64,000 nt of DNA from Prorocentrum cordatum (Eukaryota; Sar; Dinophyceae; Prorocentrales; Prorocentraceae): NCBI GenBank assembly GCA_963575745.1, contig CAUYUJ010006502.1, positions 261,001-325,000 on the forward strand, read 5' to 3'. Each line of letters opens with the position of its first letter. Position 1 is the stretch's first letter. Below, in pieces: positions 54,217 through 64,000 of this stretch. The notes beneath the pieces are model-generated. The model was not told the origin of the DNA and ran no database searches. It saw nothing but the letters and a program-made list of their open reading frames with translations. A program made the position numbers and the translations under genes.

Positions 54217-54746
54217 ATGGTCTGTAGAGGTTGTGGTTCAGCCTCCTACAGCACTCAACAATACAATCGACACACTCGGATACCCACCCCGTCGGGGTCG
54301 TACTTCGCCAATAGCGGCCACGCAACCGACAAATCCTACGCCGACGCGGTGAAGGCGCTCCACGAGCACAGTGACGCGGGAGAGCAGGTCAATCTCAATA
54401 GCCCAGGCCCGCCTTTCACATGGACATGACGATTCGTGCCGTGATGAAAACGGGACCACCAGAGGTGATGAGAAAAACGACGGAGTCTTCAAACGCTCAC
54501 GTGAAGGAGCGGCCCCCACAGTACATGCCGTCGCTGGTGCGGCACTCATCACTCAAAGAAGATGAATGGAAACGTTCGCCTGCAGTTCGCGCTCGGACCG
54601 AACCGAACCCAGAGGCGCAGGTGGTGACCGCCTTCCTGGACCTCATCCTGCTGGACCTGAAGGCGACACAGCTCGTGGGGTCAGCGCCGACAGGCCTGGT
54701 GGAACGGCAGATCTCGTCCATGCTGCATCGTCGCGGCGTCGTGTGA
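54217..54746 (+). pseudogene. possible LINE ORF1 fragment with zinc-finger start
   Basis: The frame 54217-54429 starts MVCRGCGSASYSTQQYNRHT, a C-x2-C pair followed by a partly lost second pair, then RIPTPSG and KSYADAVKALHEHSDAG. After a stop, 54420-54746 reads EDEWKRSPAVRARTEPNPEA then VVTAFLDLILLDLKATQLVG. The zinc-finger-then-polar order resembles dinoflagellate LINE ORF1, but the second Cys pair is degenerate. Confidence 0.3.
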
Positions 54747-55079
54747 TTCCTGAGGCCTCTGCCAGCAGAGTGCGATTTAGAGAATTGCTGGCAAATTATC
54801 TCGTGGCTCTTGCCACGGATAAGGAGAAAGGGGAGAATCGTCGTCGTTGTGATAACGGGGGGGTCAGGGGACAGAACAAAATCCTGAAGGTGCTGCTAGT
54901 GCCAGCAGGGTTGCCGCAAGGTCGTCCCTGCTAAGGCATTCCCCGCGGCCTGGGGACTATGTGGCCGCCACAGGGCCACGTCACATCCCGCTGCCCTGCG
55001 GCCTCCAGATGTAAGCTGCGCTGTGCGAGCGCAGCGAGGAGTCGGGACCTGTTGAACTGCCCCCAAGTGCTTTCGAGTC

Positions 55080-55400
55080 GAGTCGACTCCTCCGCCTCCT
55101 CCTCCTCCTCCTCCTCCTCCTCCTGCCTCCTTTTCCTCCTCCCCCTCCTCCTTCCACCTCCCATCCTCACCCTCCTGCCTTCCACCTACTCACCCTCTCC
55201 ATCCCCCTTTCCCCTCCCCACCCCCCGCCCACTCCTCTCCCCTCCCCCCCCCCTCCCGCCTCCCCCACCCCTCGTCCTGCTCCACCCTCTCCCTTCCAAT
55301 TTCCCCATCCCCTCTCATCCTCATCCGTCCTCCTCCCTCCGCCCCACCCCCCCTTCCCCTCCTACCCCCCGCCCGTCCTCCTCCTCCTACCCAGCTCTCG
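55080..55400. repeat. CTC/CCCTCC polypyrimidine tract
   Basis: CTCCTC units at 55085-55135 grading into CCCTCC-rich polypyrimidine to about 55390. Low-complexity translations only. Confidence 0.85.
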
Positions 55401-55635
55401 GTCCTCGCCCTCGTGAGACCCATCGTTGCAGCTGCACGCCTGACCAGGAGGGGGGCGCTCACCCGCCCTGGACGACCTCGGCGCCGACGGCTGGGGGGCT
55501 GCCGCAGCTGCAGGCTGCGAAAAAGCTCCTCTGTGGCGGACGGGGGAGGGGGGAGGAACGGGAAGGGGGAGGAGAAAGGGAGGGGAGAGGGGAGGAGGCG
55601 AAGTTGGACGCTTGCGCACGCGACCCCAGCACAGG

Positions 55636-55966
55636 TCCGTCTGTGTACGTGGATTGGAACGTGACCTGCGAATACAGCACTCACGGCCCTCGCAGGCGAG
55701 CTCGATCAGGCAACGACAGGGTCGCAGCGGCGCAACTGGTCCACGACAAGCGCGGCCGCTACCCTCCGCAGCACGGGAACTTGGCGCCCTCGGTGTTCGA
55801 GTCGGGATGCCGCCCGTCCGACACGGCCGTCGAATTCATCAGGTCGTACGGTCATGGGCGCGAAGACGTTGACCGGGCCGAGGTCCTCGGGAAGTTGTGG
55901 AGGCTAATCAGAAGGCGCTTTCGGACTGGCAATGCCGAGATGTTGCTCAGTGCGCTTGGGCGCTAG
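55636..55966 (+). pseudogene. 3' end of a LINE polyprotein (possible nuclease-like C-terminus)
   Basis: An open frame to 55966 reads SVYVDWNVTCEYSTHGPRRR, then RVAAAQLVHDKRGRYPPQHG, NLAPSVFESGCRPSDTAVEF and LGKLWRLIRRRFRTGNAEML. The spacing of VDWNVT, a Lys/Arg helix with KRGRY, then V-x-E-x-G and a late Arg/Leu helix, resembles the C-terminal region found after RT in many LINE proteins (PD-(D/E)xK-like). It has no RT upstream, being preceded by the CTC tract, so it is a fragment. Confidence 0.35.
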
Positions 55967-56330
55967 GCCACACCGGCTTTCTGACCATCGCCGCGGGCAC
56001 CGACGGCAGCCGTAGCCGCCACCATGGCGGCTTTGCTGGCAACGACTGCCACCAGCGACCGTGACCAAAACAACGATCACTACGACTCCTGCGGCCGCAG
56101 CCACCACGGCCACCGCCAGCCGGACGCTTGACCACCACCAGCACGTGCCACACAGGCACGACCACCAACCAAGCCACCACGAACACCACCACGGCGCCCG
56201 GCCATCAGCCCGCCCAGCTCGGCCTCCACAGCGACCACCCCGCCTGGTAGCATGGCCACGCTCGGCGACCGTGACCCCCACGTCTGCCACAACGCCTGCC
56301 TGCGTGGCTGCCCTGACCGACCCCGCCCTC
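55967..56330. other. spacer
   Basis: His/Thr-rich plus frame and Val/Gly-rich minus frame from a CCACCA-rich stretch; nothing recognised. Confidence 0.4.
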
Positions 56331-57312
56331 CGCCCCCCGCTCCGCTTTTCTTGTTCGCCGACGACGTCTTGCTCTACGCCCCCAACTTACGACAGCTTTC
56401 CTGCGTCCTCCGCAATGCAATCCCAAGCCAAGATATGCGGCCTGGCACTGCGCCCAGACAAGACCAAGATCTAGGCGAGCGCCAGCCAGAGAGAAAGAAT
56501 AACAATTACTCATGTCGACATCAACGGCGAACGCATCGAAATATTGCCTTCTGGCCAGAGCACGAAGTATTTAGGAAGGAAACTCACTTTTCGCGACTTC
56601 CACGAGACAGAGCTACGCAGTAGGATTGACGCAGGATGAGGTCGCTTCAACCAATTGAGATACGAGCTGATACAAGCGTTTCCCGCTCCACAATCGACTG
56701 AGGCTGTTCAGCGGAACAATCACAGAATCCGTGATATGTGTGTGTGTGTGTGTGTGTTCCTCTTGGACCCTCACCAGCGACATGCTCTTCACTTTACGGC
56801 GTGCCCAGCGGAGGATGCTCCGGCTTGTAATCGGGATGCCACGCCGTCGCGATAGACAAAACCACACAAACGACGACGACGACACCAACGAAGCCCGCAC
56901 TCACGCAACAGACGCCCCCACCCACCACGACAGAGCCGACGACACGAAAGAAGGAGGCGGGCTGGAACCGCGGGAAGACTTCATATGCAGGTCGACGCAC
57001 GCAACCCTTCACCATGCTCGGCGCGCAGGCGTGCAGGACTGCCATGCAGTATACTTCATACGGAAGTGGCGGTGGGCATCGCACGTCGCAACCCACGACT
57101 ACGACAGATGGACGCGGCTCTCACTACACTGGAGTCCGAACACGCACGACCCGCGCCCAACCCTACGACGCCACGGAGGACACCGGAAAAAATGGGAGAC
57201 AGAAGCCACACAATTCGCACGCACAGTCACTACGCACGACGGTGACGAAAACTACAAGAAGGTGGAGACACATTGCGACGGACAAGGAAGCATGGTTGGC
57301 ATTGGAGGCTGA
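56331..57312 (+). pseudogene. LINE reverse transcriptase, C-terminal half, frameshifted
   Basis: PLFLFADDVLLYAPNLRQL carries the RT active site FADD (56354-56365). After a frame change GLALRPDKTKI and then INGERIEILPSGQSTKYLG with RKLTFRDFHETELRSRID follow (palm/thumb). After a (TG)n insertion and another frame change SWTLTSDMLFTLRRAQRRML and RLVIGMPRR follow, then FIRKWRWASHVATHDYDRWT near 57060. This order is the post-active-site part of RTE/L2-like LINE proteins. The N-terminal half is absent. Four frame changes and a stop make it non-functional. Confidence 0.7.
56737..56756. repeat. TG dinucleotide microsatellite inside the LINE RT trace
   Basis: Ten TG units, exactly where the conserved LYGSGTW-like segment of the RT should be; it replaces those codons and shifts the frame. 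Confidence 0.9.
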
Positions 57313-57629
57313 TTTTTTTGTTTACGTCTATTGTTGGGAGTGTGTGTGCGAAACTCCATCAACACGGCCTGAATCCCCCCCCTCCTCCCTCCTTCCCCTT
57401 CGACCAGCATTTTTTCTCGGCGCTCCGGCGCCACCGCCGGGCTCTCGTAGGGGCGTCCCCCCCCGGGACGACTGACCGGCACCTCGCTATCGCTTCGCCG
57501 TCCCCTTTCCTTTTTCCTCCCCTGACCCTGCCGGGCCGCTACTGCAAGCGCTATATTGCGATAGACCCCAATCCTCCTGGAGCTCCGGGAAGCAGGGGTG
57601 GGAATCCACTCGGGCGCCCCCAGGGCTCT
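57313..57629. other. spacer
   Basis: CCTCC- and CCGGG-rich, no gene supported. Confidence 0.4.
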
Positions 57630-58010
57630 CAGGATGGAGGAAGAGGAGGAGGAAAAGGAAGAGGAGGAGGAGGAGAAGGAGGAGGAGGATGAGGAGAAGG
57701 AGGAGGAGAAGAGGAGGAAAAGGAAGAGGAAGAGGAAAAGGAAGAGGAGGAGGAGGAGGAGGAGGAGGAAGAGGAGGACGAGGCGGAAGAGGAAGAGGAG
57801 AAAAACGGTCTTTCAATCCTGGATGGGAGGAGGAAGGTAACGATGAGAAGGAGGAGGAGGAGGAGGAGGAGGAGGAGGGGGGTGTCACAAAAAACGAGGA
57901 CGAGGAGGACGAGGACGAATACGAAGACGACGACGACGAGGATGATAATGACGACGCGAACGGGAACGAGGACGAGGAGGACGCGAACAAGCACGAGGAC
58001 GACGACGACG
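57630..58010. repeat. GAG/GAC purine-rich tract
   Basis: GAGGAGGAA units to about 57900, then GACGACGAC to 58010, purine-rich on the plus strand, opposite in orientation to the CTC tracts elsewhere. The poly-acidic plus frame (57689-58174) is a repeat translation. Confidence 0.85.
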
Positions 58011-58399
58011 ACGCACGCCCCATGGGCGGAGTTTGCAGTGTGAGCGCACAGAAGAAGGAGGACGAGGAGGAGTTTCTGGAGTCTGTGCCTGATCGCATGG
58101 CGATGTGTGAAATAAAAACTCCGTCACCCTGTGCAAGGTATTCTTGGCCCTGGAGGCCTTCTCCGCACGACTGAGGACCTCGGGCCAGAGCCCCCCCGAA
58201 ACTCGCTTGGGACACTCGCATCCCGCAGGCGTGGGCTTCTCGCACACGTCTCCGAGTTCCCCGAGAACCTGCTGCGCGCAAGCGCCACAGAGGGAGCAAA
58301 ACAAAAGTTTCAGCCCAACGTGGAACTTTAAACGGTGGCTCTGGTGCACCCCCCCCCCCCCCCTTCCCGACATATGGACCACCTTCCCAGCGGGGGCCT
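58011..58399. other. spacer, 3' flank of minus-strand LINE
   Basis: Includes a C run at 58349-58364. Minus-strand frame leads out of the LINE RNase H region; nothing recognised. Confidence 0.4.
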
Positions 58400-58849
58400 T
58401 TCTTTTCAGAAGGTGCCGTCAACATGTAAAGGTGCGAAGCATTCACTCCGAAGCCAAAGGGACCTCGAGGCCTTGCTGGAGGAACTGGAACACCTAGCAC
58501 GCGCGGAGCCTGCGGGATCATCTTGGCGCCGAGACCCGAAAAGAGCACGCAGACTGGGGGCTGGCGGGCGTTCGGGCTTGATCCCTCTCTGCCACCCTGG
58601 GCGCGGCGCACCTTCACACTGAAACTCGCGCTTCTCGGATTCGATCGCGCCGAGAGCAGTTCGGAGCAACCCCATCCGAACCTGCAAAGTTTTTTGCTCA
58701 TTGGGGGCCAACTGCTGGAGCTCAGTCGTGCAAGCTCTGGCCTCGCTGGCTGCGATGCCAGCGAGTGTCGGCGGCGCAGCTGCTGCAGGCAAGCGTCGAA
58801 GCCAGCCTGCCGCGCACAATGTCCCGCGCTTCCATATGCGAGGGAATTC

Positions 58850-59311
58850 AGAGGACTGCGACGTGACCTTCTCGACGGACCTCGGCGCATTGGAGTCGGG
58901 GCCAGAGGCCGGCGTCTTGTCCAATGGGCTCCTGGACGCGTCCGTTGCGGTAGCTGAGATAGCGCCCTTCGTTGTCCGTGAAAAGAACGACGTCCTGGCC
59001 AGTTCGACCGCAGCGACCAGGGCAAGTAGTTCGCCACGCGCCACGGTCTGTTTTCTGCCAGGCATCGCCCCCCAGAAGGCCGCCTGCATCCTCATATCAT
59101 TGTCCAGCGAGCTGTAGAAAACTGCATCAACTCCGACGATGCGCAGGTGCGGGTTGCTGGTCTCCTGTCCTCCACTGGCGTCGCCGACCGCGTAGATTGG
59201 CTGCCCCTGTAAGTGCTGTAATCGAGCGACATGGTACTTTTGGACCCATAACAAAAGCCACCGTGCGCCGTCACTCTCTTGGCAGAATGCCACGCGTCCA
59301 GAAACATTCAA
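58850..59311 (-). pseudogene. RNase H domain of minus-strand LINE
   Basis: The frame from 59311 reads QPIYAVGDASGG (first Asp at residue 44) and ARGELLALVAAVELA (Glu at residue 94). A frameshift near 59005 is needed to reach VVLFTDNEGRYLS (third acidic, Asp codon 58976-58974). The C-terminal His/Asp region is poorly preserved (AGWL...LAGIAASEARA). D-E-D order and spacing fit RNase H1-type domains of LINEs. Confidence 0.6.
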
Positions 59312-59765
59312 ACATGTCTAGTTGCGCCATCGTCTCTGGAAGGAAGTGATTGGTGCCCTGGATGATGGCGTTGTCGCGGTTGTGGCTGCATCCCCGGGCT
59401 CGGTGAAAGGCGCGCTCGTCCTCGGTGTCACACCTCGGGCAGATGGCGTCTACATCAGGCATCTTGGTCTCGCGCACGATGCGCTTCCTGACCCACATGG
59501 CGCCCGTGGCAATAGTGAGCATGAGATTGGACAAGCGAACTCCTTGTGGCATGTTCTCCAGGTATCGCAGCAGACTGCGATGGGAGCGGTTGTCGGCCCC
59601 ATGCTGGAGACCCTCGCCGCCGTGGCGTTGGCTGGCTTGCCACCAGCTGGAGCTGGATGCCGGTGTCGCCGTCGTCGAACAGCTGGCGTGGGATGTCCGC
59701 ATCTGGAAATCCCGATAGTACAGCGGCGTCGAACTCCCAAGCGTCGCCTGCATCGTTGCTGTCAC
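59271..59765 (-). pseudogene. C-terminal zinc-knuckle region between RT and RNase H
   Basis: The frame carries LSNLMLTIATGAMWVRKRI then AICPRCDTEDERAFHRARG: C-x2-C-x8-H-x4-C with Cys 109, Cys 112, His 121 and Cys 126 (first Cys codon 59441-59439). Such zinc-binding motifs lie between RT and RNase H in several LINE clades. The frame ends close to the RNase H start, with one frame change between. Confidence 0.6.
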
Positions 59766-61350
59766 AGGGTAGCGCCCATAAGTTGGGCTGCGCAGGGCCC
59801 CGCCCCAACTGCATCAGGAAGTGGATGATGGTGGGCTGTGGGCCTCGCGTGTGTCGCACTCGTTGCGATGGTGGGATGGCGCGGAAGTGCTCGGCGATCT
59901 CTGCCCAGGCGAGGGCGATCGCACGGTGGGGCTGCGAGCTGGCAATCCACGCGGTGAGCCAGGCTAGGACGGCTTCGCGCGGGAGCTTTTTGGCGGTGCC
60001 CCTCTCGCCAGCTGGCGGATCGAGGAGCGTGGCCGTGGGGCAACTGCATCGCCGAGTCGCCGTCGGCAGGTGGCCATGGCGGTGCCGGGCGCGCCTCGGA
60101 GCTGGCGGGCGCAGGTGGCAGCGGCAAGCCCGCCCTGGGCGGCTAGCCTGGCAGTGGGATGCTACCGCTTGGTGACGCAGACGATCTTGGCATGCGTGCC
60201 CTTGCACGCGGCGCCGACGTCGCTGACTGGCCGTGGCCCTGGAGCGCCCGGCTCCGCAGCAGAGGTGGACGAGGTGCCCCTTGTGCCGCGTGGACTTGGC
60301 GATGTGCTTGGCGCCCTGGGTGCGCGTGCACACTGTGACAATCTCCTCGGCGATGACGAGGCCTCGATTCTGCGGCTCGTTGCAGGTGTCGGTGAGCACG
60401 GTGGCCATGTTGCGCCGGAGTGCCCGCCGGCTGGCCTGCGTGCGCTGCGACAAATCGTCGATCCGCATGCGGCGTCGGGTGGCGGGGTGGCATGCGGCGA
60501 TGCGATGCAAAGCCTTGAACGCCATGAGCTCGGCGAAACGCGCGCCTGACCGCAGCCCCTGCACCGCGTGCCTGGTTGGTTGCAGGGCCACAGCATACGG
60601 GCCGCTCTGTGCGAGCGCGCGCGAGGCCATAGGCCCAAAATCTCGGCTGGGAAATTGAGCCCACAGACATCGTCGATGAGGGTCGTCCAGTGGATGGAAT
60701 CGTAGAACTGAGAAATGTCAAGGAGGCCGTGCGCCTGTGAGATGCCGAGTCGCGCCGCTACCTCCTCGCGCAGGCTGCGCTCGCGGGCCTCCCGAAGGGC
60801 AGCTGCCCATGGCGATGGCGTCCCACTGGGCGAAAAAATACACCTTGTTCCACGCTTGGACATGTGGTTCTCTTATCGTGGGCAAGAACCTGGCGATGGC
60901 GGCCATGGGGCTGAACACCCTGTCACTAATGTCCTTCTTGGCGCGCATGACGCCGAGGGCGCGCAGGGGCTGGCGCGGCCGCGCCTGCGCCTGCTCCGCC
61001 GCGTTGTAGATCTCGGCTAGCTGGACGAGGGCAGGCTCAAGAAAACAGAATAGATCTGTCGGTCGCAGCCGGTCGGCCCCGAGCGCCGCGCTGGCCCTGA
61101 GGCGCTCGAGGCCTTGTCTGACCTCGGCGCTGGCGATGGGCGGCAGGCTGCAATCGTTGATGCGGTCGAGCATGCGCTGGAAGGCCACGGGTGAACCGAC
61201 GTGGTTGGCCTCGTTCGGCGCCCAAAGAAAGCCGTCGTCGAGCCGCTGCCTCGCCGTCGAGGGGGTCCACGGGGTGCGCGACGGTGCTGCTGCCATCCCG
61301 CATCGCCTCGGCCCGTTGCGGCTGCGGTCGCAGTGAGCGGTGGAGTGTGC
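59766..61350 (-). pseudogene. reverse transcriptase of minus-strand LINE, three frames
   Basis: Frame 1 (to 60718) holds SAALGADRLRPTDLF, EIYNAAEQAQARPRQPLRAL and GVMRAKKDISDRVFSPMAAI (fingers). Frame 2 (60863-60660) holds motif A HGLLDISQFYDSIHWTTLID, catalytic Asp codon 60719-60717. Frame 3 (60630-60400) holds motif B HAVQGLRSGARFAELMAFKA and motif C RRMRIDDLSQRTQ, Asp pair codons 60459-60454. A thumb/connection follows (REAVLAWLTAWIASSQPHRA, AEIAEHFRAIPPSQRVRHTR). The active site is IDD rather than FADD, unlike the plus-strand LINE at 56.3 kb. Two frameshifts split it. Confidence 0.7.
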
Positions 61351-62660
61351 CCGGGCGTCGTCGGTGACAGCCCAGTCGTGGAAATCGTGGGCCACCTTCC
61401 GTAGGGCGCGCCGATGGGTCTGTCGTGCGAGTCTCCCCGCTCGGGCCGCGCGGCTGGCGAAGGCATCCGCGCTGTGGAGGTGGATGCTCTCGAGGACGCC
61501 CACTGCTTCCAACGTAAATCGCCCTTCTCGTGGATGGCGCGCGACGAACTGGCCGGCGGGGGTTCCACGAACCCGGCACTTGCGAGCATCTGTTGTTGAC
61601 GCTGTAGTTGGACGCTGCCGCGCGCAAGGTGGCGATGCATGCTCTGCAGCGCAGAGTGGAGCGATGCCCGCCAGGCACTGCTGCGGCCCGAAAGGGGGGG
61701 GGGTCGTCGACGCTGTAGCTCGCGCACGACCTCGATCTGATACTGGGGGCCTGTAGCCCGAAAGGTCCCAGCGAGAGGAATCTTGTGGCGCGCGCGCGCA
61801 TGAATGTCTCCGCGGCAGTGACCCACGAACCGTAGTTGCCCCAGCGGCAGGGGAACGACAAGCTCGAGCCGAAAGGTTGCGGAAGCAGGAGCGGCGGGGG
61901 CCGAGACAGGTGAGAGGGCAGAACGCGCGGGGTCTGCCGCGCGGGCTGGCAACGCAAATGCCGGCCCGCGGCAGCACGATCTGCACCGCTGAAACGGAAA
62001 TTGGCGATGACGTCGGCCGGGCCGCGGCGCGCCAGGCAGCGCGCTGGGCGGGCGCCGGCGTTCTGCGCGAGCTGTCGGCGGCGCGCCCAGCGCAAGACTC
62101 GGCGGCGCTGTAGGCGTGCAAGTCGATCACCGTGCGCGGAGGCCTCGCCGCAGATAAGACAAGCCCATTCGTCGCCGTCGAAGACCGCGACGTGGGGCGG
62201 AGGCGGCGCGGCGGCCAGCGCAAGAGGTGGATGGTGGATGGGCAAGGTTTTCGGTCCAAGTCTGCGTGGCTCGTCGCTGCTCGCCCTGCTTTCGTAAGAA
62301 CCCAAATGCGAGCTGAATGCTGTGGATCCCGTCGAATTGTCGTCGCTGTGGACGGTCGAGCGCGGAGTTTCCCTTCGTTCGGATCGCACGCCGCTGGACA
62401 TCCACGCGTCGCGGCCGGCGAACCACTTGGCCGCTCTCCCCGATGGCTGGCGCGCGTCAACGGGGGCGCGCTGGTTGAAGAGAGCCAGATCGTTGGGAGA
62501 CTCTGGCGCCGGTGGTGGCACGGCTACCGGCGCAGACCGTGGCGGCCGCAGGGAGCTCGATCCATATGTTACGCCGATGCGAATGCTGAGAGTGATGGCA
62601 TGTAAGCCCATCTCGGAAGCTGCACATCGGCAGGCGGGATAGTAGCCCCAGCGGTAAAGC
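61351..62660 (-). pseudogene. LINE segment upstream of RT, unassigned
   Basis: Minus frames carry VAVFDGDEWACLICGEASAH near 62200-62140, with a C-x2-C pair that may be half of a zinc finger, and RWGNYGSWVTAAETFMRARA near 61840-61780. Arg/Pro-rich stretches between are frame-shifted. No endonuclease motif recognised. Confidence 0.35.
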
Positions 62661-62978
62661 ACCGGCCGCTCTGGCCCAGCGCTGCGGGATCAGCGATGGT
62701 GGCGCTGCGGACGCTGCTGGAGCTGCGGGCGTTGTGGCTGCTGCCCACTTCTGCCGCTCGGACTGGCAACGTACTTGCATCATCCGTCGGTTGCGCAGAG
62801 TCCTGCCGTACGCGGCGCTCGAGGGCGTCCGTCTCCTGGCGTAGTTGCTGAAATTCGGCCGCGCGAAGGTCGGGCAAAACCTATGAAGAAGATGGAGTAC
62901 CCACCCAACTTGACCAATGGCTCTGTGCAGCTGCAGTCCACGATCCTGGCGACGCACTGGGGGCTGCTGTTGCTGGTG
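62661..62978 (-). other. linker in minus-strand LINE
   Basis: Short frames only; a stretch with LPDLRAAEFQQLRQETDALE near 62880-62820 is helical and probably the end of ORF1 in another frame. Confidence 0.35.
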
Positions 62979-63995
62979 CTAGCTGCACAGTTGCCGAAGC
63001 TGGAGTTGGCTGGCCGCCGTTCCAGACATCGGCGCTCTGCAAGCTGACTGCGGCGAAAAGCTGCTGGAGCCTTCGACAACCTTGGTCTTGGGCCCTGGCG
63101 GGGTTGCCTCGGGCTTGTCCTGAGAGGCCCCACCGTCGTCCTGCCTCGGTCTCTTTGCTGCCAACCTTTGTCGCGTCTCTCGGGCCTGATTGCGCAGCTG
63201 CTGGGCGTTGCCTGCCGCGGTGCCGATTGCATCGGCAATGGTATTCTGCACCTCCTTGCCCATGCTATTCTTGAGCTGCTCCAATTTCTGGCGCTCCGAA
63301 TCCTCGACCTCCAAGACTGAACTTTCCAGGACGACCCGATCAACAATCTCGACGAATTCTTGGCTGTCCCCACCACTGAGCAGCTGCGAAGACTTGAACT
63401 GCACGCATCCATTCCGACTGGCAGACGCCTCCGACGGCGCTTGCGTGTGGGCCTTTCGACCCTGTCGCCTTGCGTAGTTCCAGTGACAGCTCGTCCTGCC
63501 ACTCCTTTGTGGCGGCGAACGCTGCTGACGCCGCTCTGGCGGTGGCGTGCTTGCACTCCTCGAGCCATTGGGACGGCTCCTCTGTCTTCCTGGGAGTTAC
63601 ACAATTCGAGATGAGCCTGGGCGCTGCGGCAAACGACCCCCTTGGCTGGGCTGGTGGCCTCCAGCAGTTGCCTTGGCGGTGCCGACACTGGGGCACTGTG
63701 GACCACGATGCCCTACAGAGCGTTGAGTTCCGCCGCTCCCTGGTTGCCTAGCTTCCCGTGGAGCTGCTCCAGGAGGCCCGACATAATGCTGGCTGTTTGC
63801 TGCGGGGCCGATCCCCTCGGCGGAAGGGTCGACGACTTCGACTGTTCGACTCGCCATGGTGCTGCTCCCCACTGCCGTGTGCCTGGCGGCCCATGTGGGG
63901 CCTGGCCTGCACTTCCTCTTCCGCTCGAACAGACCCCCTGACATAGAGTATCCAACGATACCTGCACAGTGGGCAAGCAAGATCGCCCTGTGCAT
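62979..63995 (-). pseudogene. LINE ORF1/gag-like region, frameshifted and cut by the window edge
   Basis: Pieces in order: a CPLC-type pair at the very edge (about 63960), SGLLEQLHGKLGNQGAAELN near 63770, KTEEPSQWLEECKHATARAA near 63580, AATKEWQDELSLELRKATGS near 63500, then 63404-62979 with FVEIVDRVVLESSVLEVEDS and RQKLEQLKNSMGKEVQNTIA, a coiled-coil-like helix, and a basic tail. Helical, charged content upstream of RT fits ORF1. Frames change at least twice. Confidence 0.45.
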
Positions 63996-64000
63996 CCTTG

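Larger units (their letters stand above)
58400..63995 (-). mobile_element. minus-strand LINE (ORF1-like, RT, zinc knuckle, RNase H), runs off right edge
   Basis: Read 5'->3' on the minus strand: ORF1-like pieces (63995-62979), unassigned segment (62660-61350), RT (61350-60400), post-RT connection (60400-59450), zinc knuckle (about 59440) and RNase H (59311-58850). Domain order fits a non-LTR retrotransposon. No APE-type or restriction-like endonuclease motif was found between ORF1 and RT, though one could hide in the frameshifted 61.4-62.6 kb part. Many frame changes; inactive as read. Confidence 0.7.

Noticed and set aside
57689-58174. Acidic plus-strand ORF (Glu/Asp-rich)
   Set aside because: Derived from the GAG/GAC tract; the non-repeat tail is short and unrecognised.

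Overview
The window looks like nuclear DNA of a dinoflagellate. This is inferred from several signs: high GC; no compact bacterial-style gene order; huge microsatellite tracts; LINE, tyrosine-recombinase (YR) and integrase-type retroelement fragments with methyltransferase-like domains; and a possible relic of the dinoflagellate spliced leader. No taxon name can be proved from the sequence. I found no intact ordinary cellular gene and no rRNA, tRNA or CRISPR array. Most recognisable protein-coding sequence is retroelement sequence, usually broken by frameshifts and stops.

Layout. 1-11.9 kb: GC-rich sequence with one broken coding trace (1.3-2.8 kb) and several tandem arrays (18-bp GC units, a CAGCCT-type hexamer array, seven copies of a 73-bp unit, a 63-bp array with a 298-bp higher-order period). 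11.9-18.4 kb: minus-strand remains of an integrase-bearing retroelement. Its integrase (HHCC-like region, then core) lies downstream of a retroelement-linked methyltransferase-like domain. 19.5-23.0 kb: CT, CAT and CTC microsatellites. 23.05-30.7 kb: the best-preserved region. A plus-strand LINE (zinc-ribbon/basic ORF1, then an endonuclease-like domain) is split by a minus-strand YR retrotransposon (23860-29905) that has A1 / B1-A2-B2 split direct repeats and encodes a small membrane protein, a gag-like protein, reverse transcriptase, RNase H, tyrosine recombinase and a cytosine-methyltransferase-like domain. 31-36.4 kb: a long, broken minus-strand coding trace of unknown function. 36.4-37.1 kb: an inverted pair of 12-bp-unit arrays resembling a foldback element. 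37.4-40.4 kb: further coding traces, including a second integrase. 40.5-42.3 kb: a 101-bp satellite. 42.3-45.4 kb: GGGCCC-rich DNA with four perfect hairpin palindromes and one possible exon of a phage-type (mitochondrial) RNA polymerase. 45.5-48.3 kb: CTC tracts. 50.5-53.6 kb: unknown minus-strand coding traces. 54.2-57.3 kb: plus-strand LINE fragments. 58.4-64.0 kb: a minus-strand LINE with ORF1-like, reverse transcriptase, zinc-knuckle and RNase H parts, running off the right edge.

The genes do not form a cellular pathway. The coherent unit is the YR element: RT/RNase H would make cDNA, the recombinase would integrate a circle formed through the split repeats, and the methyltransferase-like and membrane ORFs are accessory functions of unknown role. 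The hunt therefore centres on that element and its nesting inside a LINE.
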